Shown: one piece after another, positions 46,259 to 57,483 of the stretch
How positions within the stretch are numbered: the first letter of the stretch is position 1
Layout of the letters: every line of letters starts with the position of its first letter
From: Saturnia japonica
Taxonomy: Eukaryota > Arthropoda > Insecta > Lepidoptera > Saturniidae
Length of the DNA: 64,000 bases
NCBI GenBank assembly: GCA_033032175.1
Contig: CM065328.1
Span: 8,866,690 to 8,930,689, forward strand
Direction of reading: 5' to 3'
The notes under the pieces: model-generated
Told to the model about the DNA's origin: nothing
The model's input: only the letters and a program-made list of their open reading frames with translations
The model's database searches: none
Made by a program: the position numbers and the translations under genes

Positions 46259-46348
46259 ACTACATAGCGACAAGTGCATTCATTCTCAAGAAGTCGGCAA
46301 GAAACTACATAGCGACAAGTGCATTCGCTCTCAAGAAGTCAGCAAGAA
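46259..46348 (+). repeat. Two 45-base tandem repeats after the poly(A)
   Basis: Units 46259-46303 and 46304-46348 both read 'actacatagcgacaagtgca...aagaagtc.gcaagaa' with three changes. A decayed third unit follows to about 46395 ('aaatagtgataaagacattg', 'cagcaagtagatagtaaca'). It directly abuts the LINE tail. Confidence 0.75.
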
Positions 46349-46959
46349 AATAAATAGTGATAAAGACATTGTCAGCAAGTAGATAGTAACAAGTGAATAT
46401 CGTAAATAGTGATCAATAAAAGTTGAATTTATAGTCATCGACGTATTTTTACTCGGCAATCCAGTAATAGTTTTCAAAGTGCGGAAACCACGGAATCAAT
46501 AGTCCGTAGTATAGACCAGAGCTATCGTCTGGTCACTTGATAACCTGCACAAGGGTAGCGGGTTCAAGGTTAGCAACGCGCTAGTGATACCTACATGCAT
46601 CAATGAGATACGGTATCCGCTTATCATCAGGCGGGCTGTATGCTTGTTTGTCACCTTTGTTGTATAAAAAAGGCACTGGAACTCCGTAATAAAATAATGT
46701 AACCTTGCCGTTTTTGGGTTTCATGGAATTGTCATGGGATGCACTCTACCTACAAGTGATTATAATGGTAATATTCGTATATTCGAGTCGTGTATTGTGT
46801 GTGTCCTTGATTGTCAGAAGACAGATTTTATAGCCCCGTTATTTCCGTTAACTATCTATCGTCGTGTGGTCGATTTGTTATTTTGTTGGCATCCAAATCT
46901 GACGGCATTAGGCCTTCCAAGCTTTGATGCACCAGTTACTGTCTTAGCCTGAAACCAAT
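46349..46959. other. Intergenic DNA with an R4-type tail
   Basis: 46560-46670 matches the end of repeat R4 ('gttagcaacgcgctagtgat', 'catcaggcgggctgtatgct'). 46440-46560 and 46680-46959 show nothing firm, although the latter may be further decayed helicase sequence on the minus strand. Confidence 0.4.
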
Positions 46960-47271
46960 TGTTTCGTCATCAAATTTTACGTACACTGCTTCCGGTAGCT
47001 CCTCACCCTACAGTTGAACTCATCTTAGGACCGGCCATTTTTTTTTATTATGCTTATAGCTCCGCTCCATCCACTAGTCCTTGAGGGTCGGAAATTTTAA
47101 CACCACTCGGGATTCTACGCCAATTTTTATCAATGATAGCAAAGCACCACATTTATTGACGTCTTTAGGAATTACGTTAGGTATTTGATATTTTGCTACG
47201 ATTATATGCAGCGCGTTTAAAAGATCTACCCCATATTCGTTTTCAATAAACCAGTTACCTGCAGAACACAA
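46960..47271 (-). pseudogene. Pif1-like helicase C-terminal fragment (decayed)
   Basis: Minus-strand 47271-47074 reads '...NKCGALLSLIKIGVESRVVL' then 'KFPTLKD' and a stop. After frame breaks it continues 'KKKWPVLR' and 'GEELPEAVYVKFDDETIG'. The order (GGL..LKI.VG.RVML, then ITKI.WP.LRR, then ELP.AVYVKFDD..IG) fits Pif1-family DNA helicases, which occur as host genes and inside Helitrons. No walker motifs or Rep domain are seen nearby, so it is only a remnant. Confidence 0.45.
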
Positions 47272-47459
47272 GACTCACTAAAAAGGAAGAAATAAACTTT
47301 ATTTCACAAAAACAAAACCGACTCTAAAATACTCTGAAAAAATGCCCTAAAAAATAAAAAATAATTACGTTATTAATATTCGTCTGACCCATATTTTATT
47401 AGGACAATAATATACAATTATTCTTATTTTTGGAGTCGGTGCCAGCCAAATGTTCAAGA

Positions 47460-47885
47460 AATTTTAGTTACACTTCACGTGCAACATTTAGCTACCCACA
47501 TACAAACATTACACACATATGTACATACATGTACACCTCGGAGGTACATAGGTTCTGAAAGGAAACTTTTTTTACGCTGGTTATTGTAGAAATATTTTTC
47601 AGATCACTAAATACACATACGCATGTTTCCTTCTTTCCTCCCAGGAGGAGGGGAACATGCATATGCATTTAAGTTAATTAGCTCGAATTTACGGATAGGG
47701 AATTAGTCAGATCGCGACTTATTTGCAATCGCGACAACCACCCAAGCCGAGCTCCGGTCACTTTGGCATCCTTGTGCGTGAGATGTCCAAAACTTTCGCA
47801 GCTGAGTTCCCTAAGCGCTCGCCATTAAGTCCGGTGAAGCTGTAAAAGCCGTCAGAGGCTCCAGGGTCCCTAATGCTAACAGAAA
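47460..47885 (+). repeat. Jockey-family 3' fragment (5' truncated)
   Basis: Runs parallel to 45780-46240: 'acttcacgtgcaacatttag', 'ggtacataggttctgaaagg', 'ctcccaggaggaggggaaca', 'gcgacttatttgcaatcgcg', 'ggtgaagctgtaaaagccgt', ending 'taatgctaacagaaaaaaag'. It contains only 3' UTR and no coding sequence. Confidence 0.8.
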
Positions 47886-48049
47886 AAAAGGTACAGTCAA
47901 GTACACAAAAGAATTCCATTACTTATGTAGAAAATTTTTAAGTCTTATTTGTTCAAAATTAAAATAAATCAACGGCTCAATTAAGTAAATGCATATTTAT
48001 TGAACATATTATTTCGTATCACTACCACTAGAAATACCAAATAATGAAC

Positions 48050-48135
48050 TTTACTAGCGATCTCTACTACCCCGCATTATTACTGTATATACACCGACTG
48101 AGCATGGAACGTTACAAGCCAAAAGAAAATCAGCT
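48050..48135 (-). repeat. Short repeat shared with 58880-58960
   Basis: The reverse complement ('gattttcttttggcttgtaa', 'cagtcggtgtatatacagta', 'cggggtagtagagatc') matches 58890-58955 with changes. Confidence 0.5.
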
Positions 48136-48209
48136 CTATGTGTATGGTGGTTGCGGTCCCTCGATTACTCTTCTTTTTTACCAAAAACATTCATATGAAT
48201 TTTTATTCC

Positions 48210-48562
48210 GCTAATTTCAGAAATGATGGGTTTTCATACAAATTTTCAGTCCCTATTTCACCCCTTAAAGTTTTATTTTCACGATATACGGTAGATATTA
48301 TAATGGTAACCCTCTTCATGGTTGCAATACATTTTAATAACAAAATTTATCAAAATTGGTTTAATGTGTTCTTCGTACACACTCCATCCCCTATTTCACC
48401 CTATAAAGTTTTATTTTCACGAGATAACGTAGTCTACGTCCTTCCCCAAGGTTTATTACATCTCAATACTAAAATTCATCAAAATTGGTTCAGCGGTTTG
48501 GGCGTGAAAACGTAACAGACCGACAGCCAAACAGAGCTACTTTCCCATTTATAATATTAGTA
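48210..48562 (+). repeat. Dispersed repeat R5 with internal duplication
   Basis: A module 'cccctatttcacccttaaagt...' occurs twice (48250-48360 and 48387-48490). It ends 'aaaattggttcagcggtttg', 'gcgtgaaaacgtaacagac', 'agctactttcccatttataatatt'. The same end is found at 25330-25420, 33550-33640 and, inverted, 57590-57640. It is non-coding; the open frame across it is a by-product. Confidence 0.65.
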
Positions 48563-49836
48563 TTGGTCCTTACATATGAAATTGGCGTTTTGTACGGGAG
48601 GAATATAAAGTCGTTTTTTTTTTGGAAAATATATTTAATTAATCAAAGTATTTACCGTTGTTATCTATGCACTTTTGCCATCTCATTGATCCCTTTACTA
48701 AGAAACCATGGGGGCGAGAATCAATAAACTCTTTGAAGGTGGTTTGGATTGCCGCATCGGAGTTGAATTTTTTTCCTTGTAAGAAGTTGTCCAAATTCCG
48801 GAATAAATGGTAATCTGTTGGAGTAAGGTCCGGAGAGTGCGATGGATGTCGCAGACATTACAATTGTAACTCATCTAACTTAGTGGTTGTTTGTTGTGCA
48901 GTGTGTGGTTTTGTGTTGTCGTGAAGCAGCAGTGGCCTAGAGCGATTGACCGTTCTCGGTTGCTTACCAGCTAGTTCTTCCTTCATGGTTTGCAGTTGCT
49001 GACAATAGATATTTGCCGTAATCGTTTGGCCAGATTTTAGAAAGCTGTAGTGAACGACACCGGCGCTAGACTACCAAACACTTACAAGTAACTTTTTCTG
49101 AGTCAATTTTCGTTTAGGGCAGGATTTGGCTGAGTCGCCAGGGTTCAGCCATTGCGACGAGCACTTCCGATTATCGTCCAGTATCCACTTTTCATCTCAA
49201 GTAATGAATCGATTTAAAATCCCTTCATTATTGTGTCAGTTGTGCAAAGTAACACGGCAGTCGACGCGAGGTTGCAAGTTCGATTCACTCAATTCATGAG
49301 GTACCCATCGTTTAAGTTTTTCTACTTTTTCGATTTGCTTCAAGTGGATTAATACAGTTTTATCACTTACCCCGAAGCCTGTAGCTATCTCTGAAGTGCT
49401 TTGTGATGGATCCGCTTCCACAATAGCCTTTAATTATTCATTTTCCACTTTGGTCTCCGGCCGTCCACGGGGTTGGTTCTGAAGGTAGAAATTTCCAGAA
49501 CGAAAACTTTGAAACCAAAAACGTACCATGCCTTCTTGTGCGACACCATCGCCGTACAAATTATTGATCCTTCGAGCTGTTTCTGCAGCACTGGTGCCAC
49601 GATAGAACTCGTACTCGTAAATTTACCGATATTTCATGTTTTCCATTGTGAGGGAATAAGCGACGCCAATGAAAAAAATAATGAGGGAAAAAACTAGTGA
49701 ATTACTGTTTTCAAAACTCAAATGTACCAGCTAAATTAATTTATAAATTAGAATTTGGAATTCTTAACCAAAGATGAGATATTTCAGATTAAAATGGTCA
49801 GTACGACAAAATAGTAATTTCATAAGTAAGGACCAA
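48563..49836 (-). mobile_element. Mariner element with terminal inverted repeats
   Basis: The left end 'ttggtccttacatatgaaat' and the inverted right end 'ttggtccttacttatgaaat' match over about 20 bases and more loosely for another 15. The length of 1.27 kb fits mariner. TA dinucleotides flank the ends, consistent with a TA target duplication though the exact border is off by a base. The single gene inside is dead. Confidence 0.85.
48639..49645 (-). pseudogene. Mariner transposase (DD34D type), several stops
   Basis: From the ATG at 49645, minus strand, to a stop at 48639. N-terminal helix-turn-helix parts are clear: 'EFYRGTSAAETARRINNLYG', 'SFRSGNFYLQNQPRGRPE', 'ADPSQSTSEIATGFGVSDKT' and 'GFGVSDKTVLIHLKQIEKVE'. 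The catalytic regions follow: 'DEKWILDDNRKCSSQW' (first Asp), 'LLHDNTKPHTAQQT' (second Asp) and 'HSPDLTPTDYHLFRNLDNFL' (third Asp). In-frame stops occur at codon 8, before 'LKAIVEAD', just before 'DEKW', after 'LLVSVW' and after 'DELQL', with at least one frame break. The length of about 335 codons matches mariner transposases. Confidence 0.85.
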
Positions 49837-49954
49837 ATATATCCTCTTAACCAACGGTCTTCTAATAGACATTCGAACTTTGACAGTTGATAGCGGCTAT
49901 ATTGTTGAAGCTACATTTGTTAAATTGGCTGTTATTTATTCAGTCTGTTTCACA

Positions 49955-50685
49955 GAGTGTATTTTGGTCTGTTTTGCCAAGTTATCATGGACGGATATTA
50001 TAGCGTTGTAAATGATACATTTCTTTAATCAAAATGCGAGTTCTGATTTGGCAACGTTCCGCTCGCTTAGCCCATTTTCTATTCTATTCGCAGTGTGATG
50101 GATAAATTTGAGTCAATTGCTTCAGTAAACTGAGCTAACACCCGTACAATGACGAAACGCATGATCATCTGAAAACATCGCCGCTATCCGTGAGAGTGTG
50201 CAGGAAAATCCGAGGCAGTCCATTTCACGTCGTTCACAAGAACTCAGCCTGTTGTAGATCACAACTTGACGAATTATACGTCGTGAGTTGGAACTGCATC
50301 CGTAAAAAAGTCATCTGACTCAGGAGCTGAAGGCAAACAGCCATAGATAATGACGTATCTTCGCTGAAGTGGCCCTGGAGCAGTTGGAAACTGACCCTAA
50401 TTCTCACCCAAAAATCATCTTCAGCGATGAGGCCCATTTCTGGATGAATAAGTCAACAAACAAAACTGGTGAATTTGGAACGATACTAATTCACATGAGA
50501 TCCAAGAGTTTCTAATGCATCCCGAAAAAGTTATTGTTTGGTGTGGATTTTAGGCTGCTGGCGACAGCGGTTCATATTTCTTTGAGATCGACTTATGCTA
50601 AGCCACACCGTCAACATTAAGTGCTATAGATCGATAATTACAAACTTATTTTAGTCTGAATTGGGTGATATAGATTTGGACGTAT
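49955..50685 (+). pseudogene. Tc1/mariner-superfamily transposase, N-terminal part (split)
   Basis: Plus-strand pieces in several frames: 'MDKFESIASV' (~50099), 'RESVQENPRQSISRRSQEL' (~50190-50245), 'ALEQLETDP' then 'KIIFSDEAHFWMNKSTNKT' (~50410-50470, first catalytic Asp), 'MHPEKVIVWCG'-like sequence, and 'ELGDIDLD' (~50680). This order is that of a large insect family of DDE_3-type transposases. Many frame breaks make it an old copy. The matching C-terminal part is at 54150-54340. Confidence 0.7.
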
Positions 50686-50689
50686 ATAC

Positions 50690-53600
50690 AGAAAGTGTGA
50701 TTTTATTATCTTCATTTACAAACAATACTATTTTTACTGTACTAATACTATCAGTGATACTTCAAGGAGGAGCGTCCAGCATGCACTTCGTATGGGAGTA
50801 CCGAATCGCTCTAAATGTGAAAGTTTGAAACGTTGCGCGGTATCCTGCGCACGCGCGTGCTCTTTGAGTGTCCTGTGCTCCGCACGCTCTTTTCGAAACC
50901 CGTGTGACAGAGTACTTGCAGCCAAGGCCCGCCGCTCGTCAGTGCCTTCGCCAGCCGTGGCGCCCGCCAGAATTTGAGAGCCTCCGTGCGAGGTCAGGAA
51001 ACCTAACCTTGAGCCCGACCTTGTTCTCCTTAAGGCAGTATCTTCAGAGGCTTGATGGTAGTTGGTGGCATCAGGTATTTTATTATTTTGTGTAGAGGTA
51101 TTAGTGGTAAGAGACTTTAGTGGCGGGTGTATGTGATTTAGGGATAGTTGATGAGTCACTTGTGTTAGGGTAAATCAATAAATAACCTGGTTTTATCGAT
51201 GCAGTTACTTTTTTTTCATTGTAAAAGAATTTTAAACACTTATTCACCTCGCTCTAATACCTCATGAGGAACTTTATAGTTACGTCAGAGGGATCCAACT
51301 ATAGTGTCTTCTCTTAAAAATATATGGGTAGCTAAAGCCTAATTCTTGAAAATGAATGACGAGCGTTTACCACTGTGGTATGTGGTAAGTGTTGGCTGGA
51401 GGTTTTTTATGTAACCACGATGTCGCGATATCTGTCATATCAGTCACATTCAGATTTTGTGACATGATAAATTCTCCTAGAAGACGGAGAGGTTCCCCAT
51501 ATACGACTTGTGCTGAAGATGTATTTAGGTCCTCCTTGACAACATTACGGATACTTAACAGTACAAGCGGTACAAGTACAACCGTTCCACTAATTTGTTT
51601 GACTATAGGTGGTAGGCCGTAGTTTTTCGATGTTAAACCAATCAAGTGGGACAGACTCTTAAATATGGTTGACTCAAATTGTCTCCCATGGTCAGTTATG
51701 ATGTCTGTTGGACAACCGAATAGTGAGATCTATCCACTGAGCAGTACTTTTACCAAAGTCTCCACCGAAATATTAGCCAGTGGTATTACCTCAGGCCATC
51801 GCGTAAATCGATCGAAGGTAGTGAGGCAATATCGATAGCGACAAAGGAAGTGGTCCAACTAAATCTATATGGACAGAAGAATATCTAGCTTTTGGGAGCT
51901 TAAAAGTATTGAGAGGTGCATACACGTGCCTAGTAATCTTAGAGCACTGACATGCTAGGCAACTATGAAGTTATTCCCGGCAGTTGCTCTTTACGCTAGG
52001 TCACAAGAAGTGCTCGGATGCGAGCTTCGCCATAGTATTTGCACCTGGATGGCTCAGTGAATGCAAGCTCTCAAATACTTTCAGTCTCAATTGTTTAAGT
52101 ACAAATGGGCTTAATGTGTGTGGGATAAAGTAACAGCATTAGCACCGTTAGAACTTTTATTCCTAAGATGGCCGTCAGGCCGTTTATGTTCTGGCTCGTG
52201 ACATTCATAACAAACAATCTGTTTCTTGTCTTTATATTTCTTAATTTTTATAGAATTTGAATTACCCTTTTTAATAGTTCTCAACGACAATGTACTCGGT
52301 TCATATTACATTCTTAAAAATTCACTCAGTAATTTACCTCTTACCAGTTCACTTGTAATTATTAGCTTAGAATTTTCCTAGGCCATAACAAAAGGATCAT
52401 ATCGTGGTCCCAAGCTACCTAGAAGAATCGCAGCTACACTTGCGTCTGCAATCTCCTTTCCGATAAGATTCTGAATGGTACTTAGTACAGCATTTATATA
52501 TCTCTCAATATTATTATCAAAATTATCAAAACTATATCTGTAGAGTTGTCTTTCCAAAGTAAGTCTTCTGCCCATGCCCTTTTCTTCATAGGCTGCTGAA
52601 AGAGCATCCCAAGCTTCCTTAGCTGACTTTGCATTTCTAACACACGTTATAGCTGGACCGTCCAAAGTAAGACAAATTTTCGATAGAGCTTTTCTATCAT
52701 TGAAATTTCTAACTGACTGTAGTGTGGTATCTCCTTCTTCATAACCAACTATCGTCTCACAAAGAACTTCGTGTATCAAATACATTTGCATTTTAAATTT
52801 CCATTATGAATAATCTTTCTTACTTGAAAGTATCATTGATGGTAAACCTGAACTACGGTGTACGCGTCCAACTCCATCACCAGCTGCATCCATGGTATTA
52901 GGAAATCCTTTTATTTTTCCTACACCAAAAATACACAGCCACTGACTTCAATAATACCATTTCTTAGTTAAAACATGTATTTCACTTTGTGATGATAACC
53001 GATTGTTGAATTTTATTAAAACTATTAAATGAAATATGTTTTACGGTTAGACAGTTTTAATTGAAGTAAGTAATATTCTCTACGACATAGAACATTTCAA
53101 ATACAACTTTAAATAATATAGCCAGCATCACAACAGCCATTACTCTCCTCGCACCATAATGCACTCTGGAGACCGGGCAACACAATGCCCTTTAGTTGCA
53201 GTAATGTATTACCACTTAGAACGTCCTTCATTTCGCAATCTGACGCTTTGTGCTTCAGCTAGCTTTTCAAGGTCAACGGGCTATCCGATCCTCTCAATAC
53301 GAGACAAAGTATCAGCAACCACGTTGTCCTTACCTGCGATATGCCTAATATCAGTTGTAAACTGCGAAATGAAATCCGGGTGTCGAAACTGCCTGGGCGT
53401 GCTGTTTACCTTCCATGCATGAAAGGTGGAAGTCAATGGTTTAAGGTCTGTGTACACCGTAAATTCTCTGACCTCGAGCATATGGCTGAAGTGTTTTATG
53501 CTCTCATAAATTTAAAGCAGTTCCCGGTCTTAAGGAGAGTATTTTTGGTGGGCTGAACTTAACTTACGTAGTTCCCACACGGACACCAATTATTGTCTTT

Positions 53601-54150
53601 CTTTGGAGCAAGGTGAAGAACTGATGACCAGGCAGACCCTGCAGGTCGACAGGTACCGATCTACAACATGTTATCAAATTCAGCCATCGCCATTTTTTAA
53701 TTGTCTAGTTTTTGCCTACTTGGTGGTGAGAATACTGGTGGCCATGGTGTGATGTGAATGTGGTGTACTATTTTGTTTTTGGGAAGCCCGATGTATACCA
53801 GATAGATTCATTATCTCTGGATATTTTAATCAAATGCCGTTGTAAACTGAATTACCCGAAACTAATTTTACTGACGAAATGCTCTCATGAGAAAATGCAG
53901 GCAGACTGGTGGTCGTAAGTGTGGTGATGACGTCCATAAAGCATCCACCGCGAATATCTACGATAAGATTATAATGGTGTAAAAAATCAACGTCAATAAT
54001 CGCCTTAGTGACGTCAGCAACAATAAATTGCTATGCAAAGTCGCGATGCAAGCTCAGAATCTGAAAGCCTCCGTACGAAGCAGAGCTGCACCGCATATTT
54101 ACGCCCCCGAGCGATGCCGTGATCGATCATGATATAAAAAAATGTTCCAC
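50690..54150 (-). mobile_element. Ty3/gypsy retrotransposon remnant (nested)
   Basis: Minus-strand gypsy pieces in element order from right to left: protease-RT border ('FIVADVTKAIIDVDFL' and 'HHYNLIVDIRGG', ~54030-53930), RT remnants (53900-53490), RNase H ('EFTVYTDLKPLTSTFHAWKV' and 'IRHIAGKDNVVADTLSRI', 53481-53281), integrase zinc region and core ('LHSLSHPGANTMAKLASEHF', 'CLACQCSKITRHVYAPLN', 'YSSVHIDLVGPLP', 52110-51830) and integrase end ('VVKEDLNTSSAQVVYGEPLR', ~51560-51480). Stops are frequent. A copia gag interrupts it at 52130-52893. The GC-rich 50760-51020 may be an LTR or 3' UTR, but no LTR pair was identified. Confidence 0.75.
52130..52893 (-). pseudogene. Copia gag fragment inserted in gypsy
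   Basis: Minus strand from the ATG at 52893 ('MDAAGDGVGRVHRSSGLPSM') through a stop, then 'MQMYLIHEVLCETIVGYEEG', 'CLTLDGPAITCVRNAKSAKE', 'AWDALSAAYEEKGMGRRLTL' and 'SLGPRYDPFVMA', a stop, and a later CCHC-like 'CYECHEPEHKRPDGH' whose last Cys is lost. This is the copia-type gag (UBN2/DUF4219). At least three in-frame stops. Pol is not seen next to it, so only the gag part was inserted or remains. Confidence 0.8.
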
Positions 54151-54340
54151 TACATAGACACCAACGACATGTGCTTTCAACAGGACAGCGCTACATGTCA
54201 CACGTCTAATGCTATATTGGATATTCTGCACGAGCGATTTGAGGTCGTCTCATTATTGTCTTCTCACGTAGAAGTGATGTGAATTGGTCACTGAGGTCGT
54301 GCAATATGACCCTGGACACGCGAAGTGCCCTATAATATGC
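54150..54340 (+). pseudogene. Tc1/mariner-superfamily transposase, C-terminal part (split)
   Basis: The plus strand reads 'DTNDMCFQQDSATCHTSNAI' and 'LDILHERFEV' (second catalytic Asp region, FQQD.A..H), then broken frames to about 54340. It continues the transposase that stops at 50685. The 3.46 kb between them is the gypsy/copia nest. Confidence 0.7.
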
Positions 54341-54849
54341 CACAATGGCGCGGGGTTGCGTTGGGAAGGAAAAAGGACGTCGTGCACTGACCTGGTTTCG
54401 TTCTGCTGTGTATCGGCAAATCTGCTCCTGTTTGTCTTGCAGCCGTCCTTATATATATATATATATATATATCGAGAAAGTAGTTCGCGAATTTAGGCGA
54501 TTCTCAGCGGGAGCGCGGGGTGCGTGAGCAATAATAAAATCTCGACCGCTGTGCGAGCGCGTGACGAAGACAGACTGGTGTCGGTAACCAATCGTACACG
54601 ACGGGGGAGGAGGTGGGAGATGGTAGGTAATATATGAAACGCGAGATGGCGTTACCATTTCCAGCCGCCCTTAAAGGGTCACCTTTAATAAGCAACCATA
54701 ATAATAAATAAAATAATCATAAGCGGGGGATAAAGTAGCGGTTTATAAATAACGATAATAAACAAATATACATAATGCGTAAATAAAATATAGAGTAAAC
54801 AAATTAAAAAAATAATAATGGTGTAATATACCGAGCTAATTTGCACAGG
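54341..54849 (-). other. Probable BEL-B 3' LTR region and (TA)n run
   Basis: Directly after the BEL-B stop (54850-54852, minus) the sequence reads 'TGTGCAAATTAGCTCGG', a plausible LTR start at 54847. A (TA) run of about 20 bases sits at 54453-54472. The LTR end cannot be fixed because the 5' LTR is missing. Confidence 0.4.
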
Positions 54850-56260
54850 TTATTGGCTAGGAAGAGGGCAAAGTCGAACAACAGGACGTAAATATGTCGT
54901 TCCTTTTGCCGTTCTAATAGTGGCGACACGCACAATTCCATCCTTTGCTGGGTGAACCTTTTCTACGATTGCTAACGGCCAAGACAAAGGAGGCGAATTG
55001 TCGGTAATTACGACTACTATAGTTCCGACAGTGATAGGATTCGAAGATGTATTCCATTTCTGCCTAACCTGCAAGTTATGCAAATACTCGACATTCCATC
55101 GCTTCCAGAAGGACTGAATTAACTTATCTAAAAGAGAATATCTGTGAAGTAGAGACACATTGTCAGAGTTTACATCAGGCGCGGGTAATGAATATAACGG
55201 TGCGGTGTGTAAGAAGTGAGCCGGTGTGAGAGCACCGGGTTCAGCAGGATCTGAGCTAAGTATGGTGAGAGGGCGCGAATTTAATAAACACTCAATTTGT
55301 ATGAGAACCGTGCTAAGCTCCTCGTACGAAAGTAATTGTTGCCCTATCACTTTAAACAGTTGAGATTTTATTACTTTCACCATGCTTTCCCAGCAACCTC
55401 CGAAATGTCCTGAGGCCAGACAATTAAACTTCCAATTTATGCGGTCTCAGTAAGTTCCTCTTCGAGGCGGGGCTGGTATTTGTGGTTGAGAAAACGGTAG
55501 AGATCCCTCAAGTAAGAATTAGCGCCTACAAAATTGGTTCCGTTATCGGAGTACATACATTGAACGGGGCCACGACGCGAGATAAACCGTTTTAAAGCAG
55601 CCAAGAAGCTAGGAGTGCTAAGATCTGTAGCTACTTCAATATGTACAGCGCGAGTTGTCAAACATGTGAAGACGCATATGTAAGCCTTTTCGCCCCTGAC
55701 ACCTCTTCGCCGCACGGGAGTGTACGCGATGGGACGGGCATAATCACAACCTGTATGTGTGAATGCCTTCACCACTGGTCTAATGCGGCTATCAGGTAGA
55801 TCAGCCATTAATGGGTAAGTTGGTCGCGGTTTCATTTTAAAGCACGTATTGCATATGTGTATTCTATACCGAACAATACGACGCGCGGACATGATCCAGA
55901 ATTTTTGTCGAAGCAGAGACATTAACAGTTCAGGACTAGCGTGTAAGTTGACTCTGTGATAATGATCAACTAGAAGGTTAATGACATGATCGCGACTTGG
56001 TAAAATTGCAGGATGTTTTTTAGTGTAGTCCAGCTCAGAGTTAGATAAACGATCACACCAACTCTAATTAATCCGTTATCTAAAAACGGTCTTAATTTAT
56101 TAAAAGCGCGGGAACACAATTTCCCATTTTGTATATTAGCGATTTCATTGGCAAAATATTTATGCTGTAATATTTGTAACAACTTATTCTCTGCGACTTC
56201 TAAGTCGTTCGGTATAATAGCTGTTGCGGACAGCGAGCGGGGCGAGCGAATAACGATAGT
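54850..56260 (-). pseudogene. BEL/Pao integrase remnant (BEL-B)
   Basis: Three minus-strand frames in succession: 56260-55970 ('LLQILQHKYFANEIANIQNG', 'AFNKLRPFLDNGLIRVG'), 55922-55437 ('LLRQKFWIMSARRIVRYR', 'FTHTGCDYARPIAY', 'MYSDNGTNFVGANSYL') and 55383-54850 ('IECLLNSRPLTILSSDP', 'ALTPAHFLHTAPL', ending 'YLRPVVRLCPLPSQ'). They cover the integrase from the zinc-binding part to its natural end; the first two Asp residues are visible. Frame breaks near 56040 and 55440 inactivate it. Gag, protease and RT are missing. It is a different lineage from the BEL at 27-33 kb, with low identity and another C-terminus. Confidence 0.85.
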
Positions 56261-56694
56261 ATAATAGTATAGAATGAACAAATAAATGAAATAATATGTG
56301 TTAGGAATAAGGTTTATAAATACGTGTTAGGAATAGATTTATTTATTTATTTATTTATTTGGATTGACAACAGTAATTCATTAAAGATACATAAATAATA
56401 GTCAATAAGTAATAAGATTAATGAATAACTAATTATAGCCAATCACAGCTTGCATGAAATCAATAAATTAATGTTTATAATAAGAATTCAATTTATCTAC
56501 CTAGAAAATTATTGTTAAATTATTACTTAATATGTCATAATAAAGAACCATAATAAATTCTTTAAAAAAAACTATTATTAAATAATGAAAATAAGATTTA
56601 AGATTAAAATAAGTTAAACTATATACATAGTTAAAATCCAATTGAAATTTTGGATTAAAAAAAATACAATAAAAAGCTCGTTCAACATAATCTA
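56261..56694. other. AT-rich DNA with (TTTA)n microsatellite
   Basis: A (TTTA)n run of about 30 bases lies at 56337-56362. The rest to 56694 is AT-rich without recognised features. Confidence 0.6.
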
Positions 56695-57185
56695 TACATA
56701 TAATAAAAACGTAACTGATCGATGTCTGTACATAGAAGATATATGAGAAAAACTATTATTGGGGGTCTCTATCAAAGCAGGAGAACCCAAAACAATGATT
56801 GTTAGAATTTTTGTGTTTGTCTGTTTGCCAACGTTTGTGCGCGCTAATCTCAGAAACGGCTTAACTGATTTGTAAACGGTTTCAACTAATATATTTTGCC
56901 AAGGTTGACTTAACATTTAGTGTGGTTTTACTTCAATGAGTTCATAAATAAAAAAGTTATAACAATTTTAAAAATCAAGTCGAACATTTGTTCGATAAAA
57001 ACGCTATGAAATAGCTCTTCAGTTGTATTGGCTGAAAATTTGAAACTGGTTTGTAAATTTATGATTATTGAAAGTTTACATAAAGTTAAAAAATGTACAG
57101 TTTCAGAGAATTTTGAACTTTCCAATATGAGTTGACCTTACATCTATATAATAAATCATATTAATAAGTGGTCACCCTAGGTTGG
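56695..57185 (+). repeat. Dispersed repeat R2, second copy
   Basis: Inverted partner of 14035-14525. It starts 'aaaacgtaactgatcgatgt' and ends near 'ctatataataaatcatatta'. Non-coding. Confidence 0.75.
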
Positions 57186-57449
57186 ATATAATCACGCAAG
57201 CAACTCGAGTGCCGCATCGCTGCTAGGCAATTAATTCCGAAAAAGATCGATTCGAATCTAACTCTGATGTATCGATTCACAATAAATCGAGGTCTAAAAG
57301 GCCGATCTCTCCAAAAAATTTACCGTCTTTTATTCACTTTTCAGATTTGTGTTAACAATATAAAAATCCCTATTATAGAAAACAAAAAGGACACCACAAC
57401 AATCTATCTTTTGCTATTTTTACCATGCTAAAGAGAAACAAAGAAAGGT

Positions 57450-57483
<34 letters not shown>

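Noticed and set aside
48138..48515. Plus-strand frame of 125 codons with repeated motifs
   Set aside because: Lies within repeat R5; the repeated peptide reflects the internal DNA duplication of the repeat.
54449..54658. Frames ending in repeated Ile-Tyr
   Set aside because: Translation of the (TA) run.
56337..57480. Possible CRISPR-like or regulatory repeat arrays
   Set aside because: These are simple (TTTA) and (AG) microsatellites; there are no spaced repeats and the DNA is eukaryotic.
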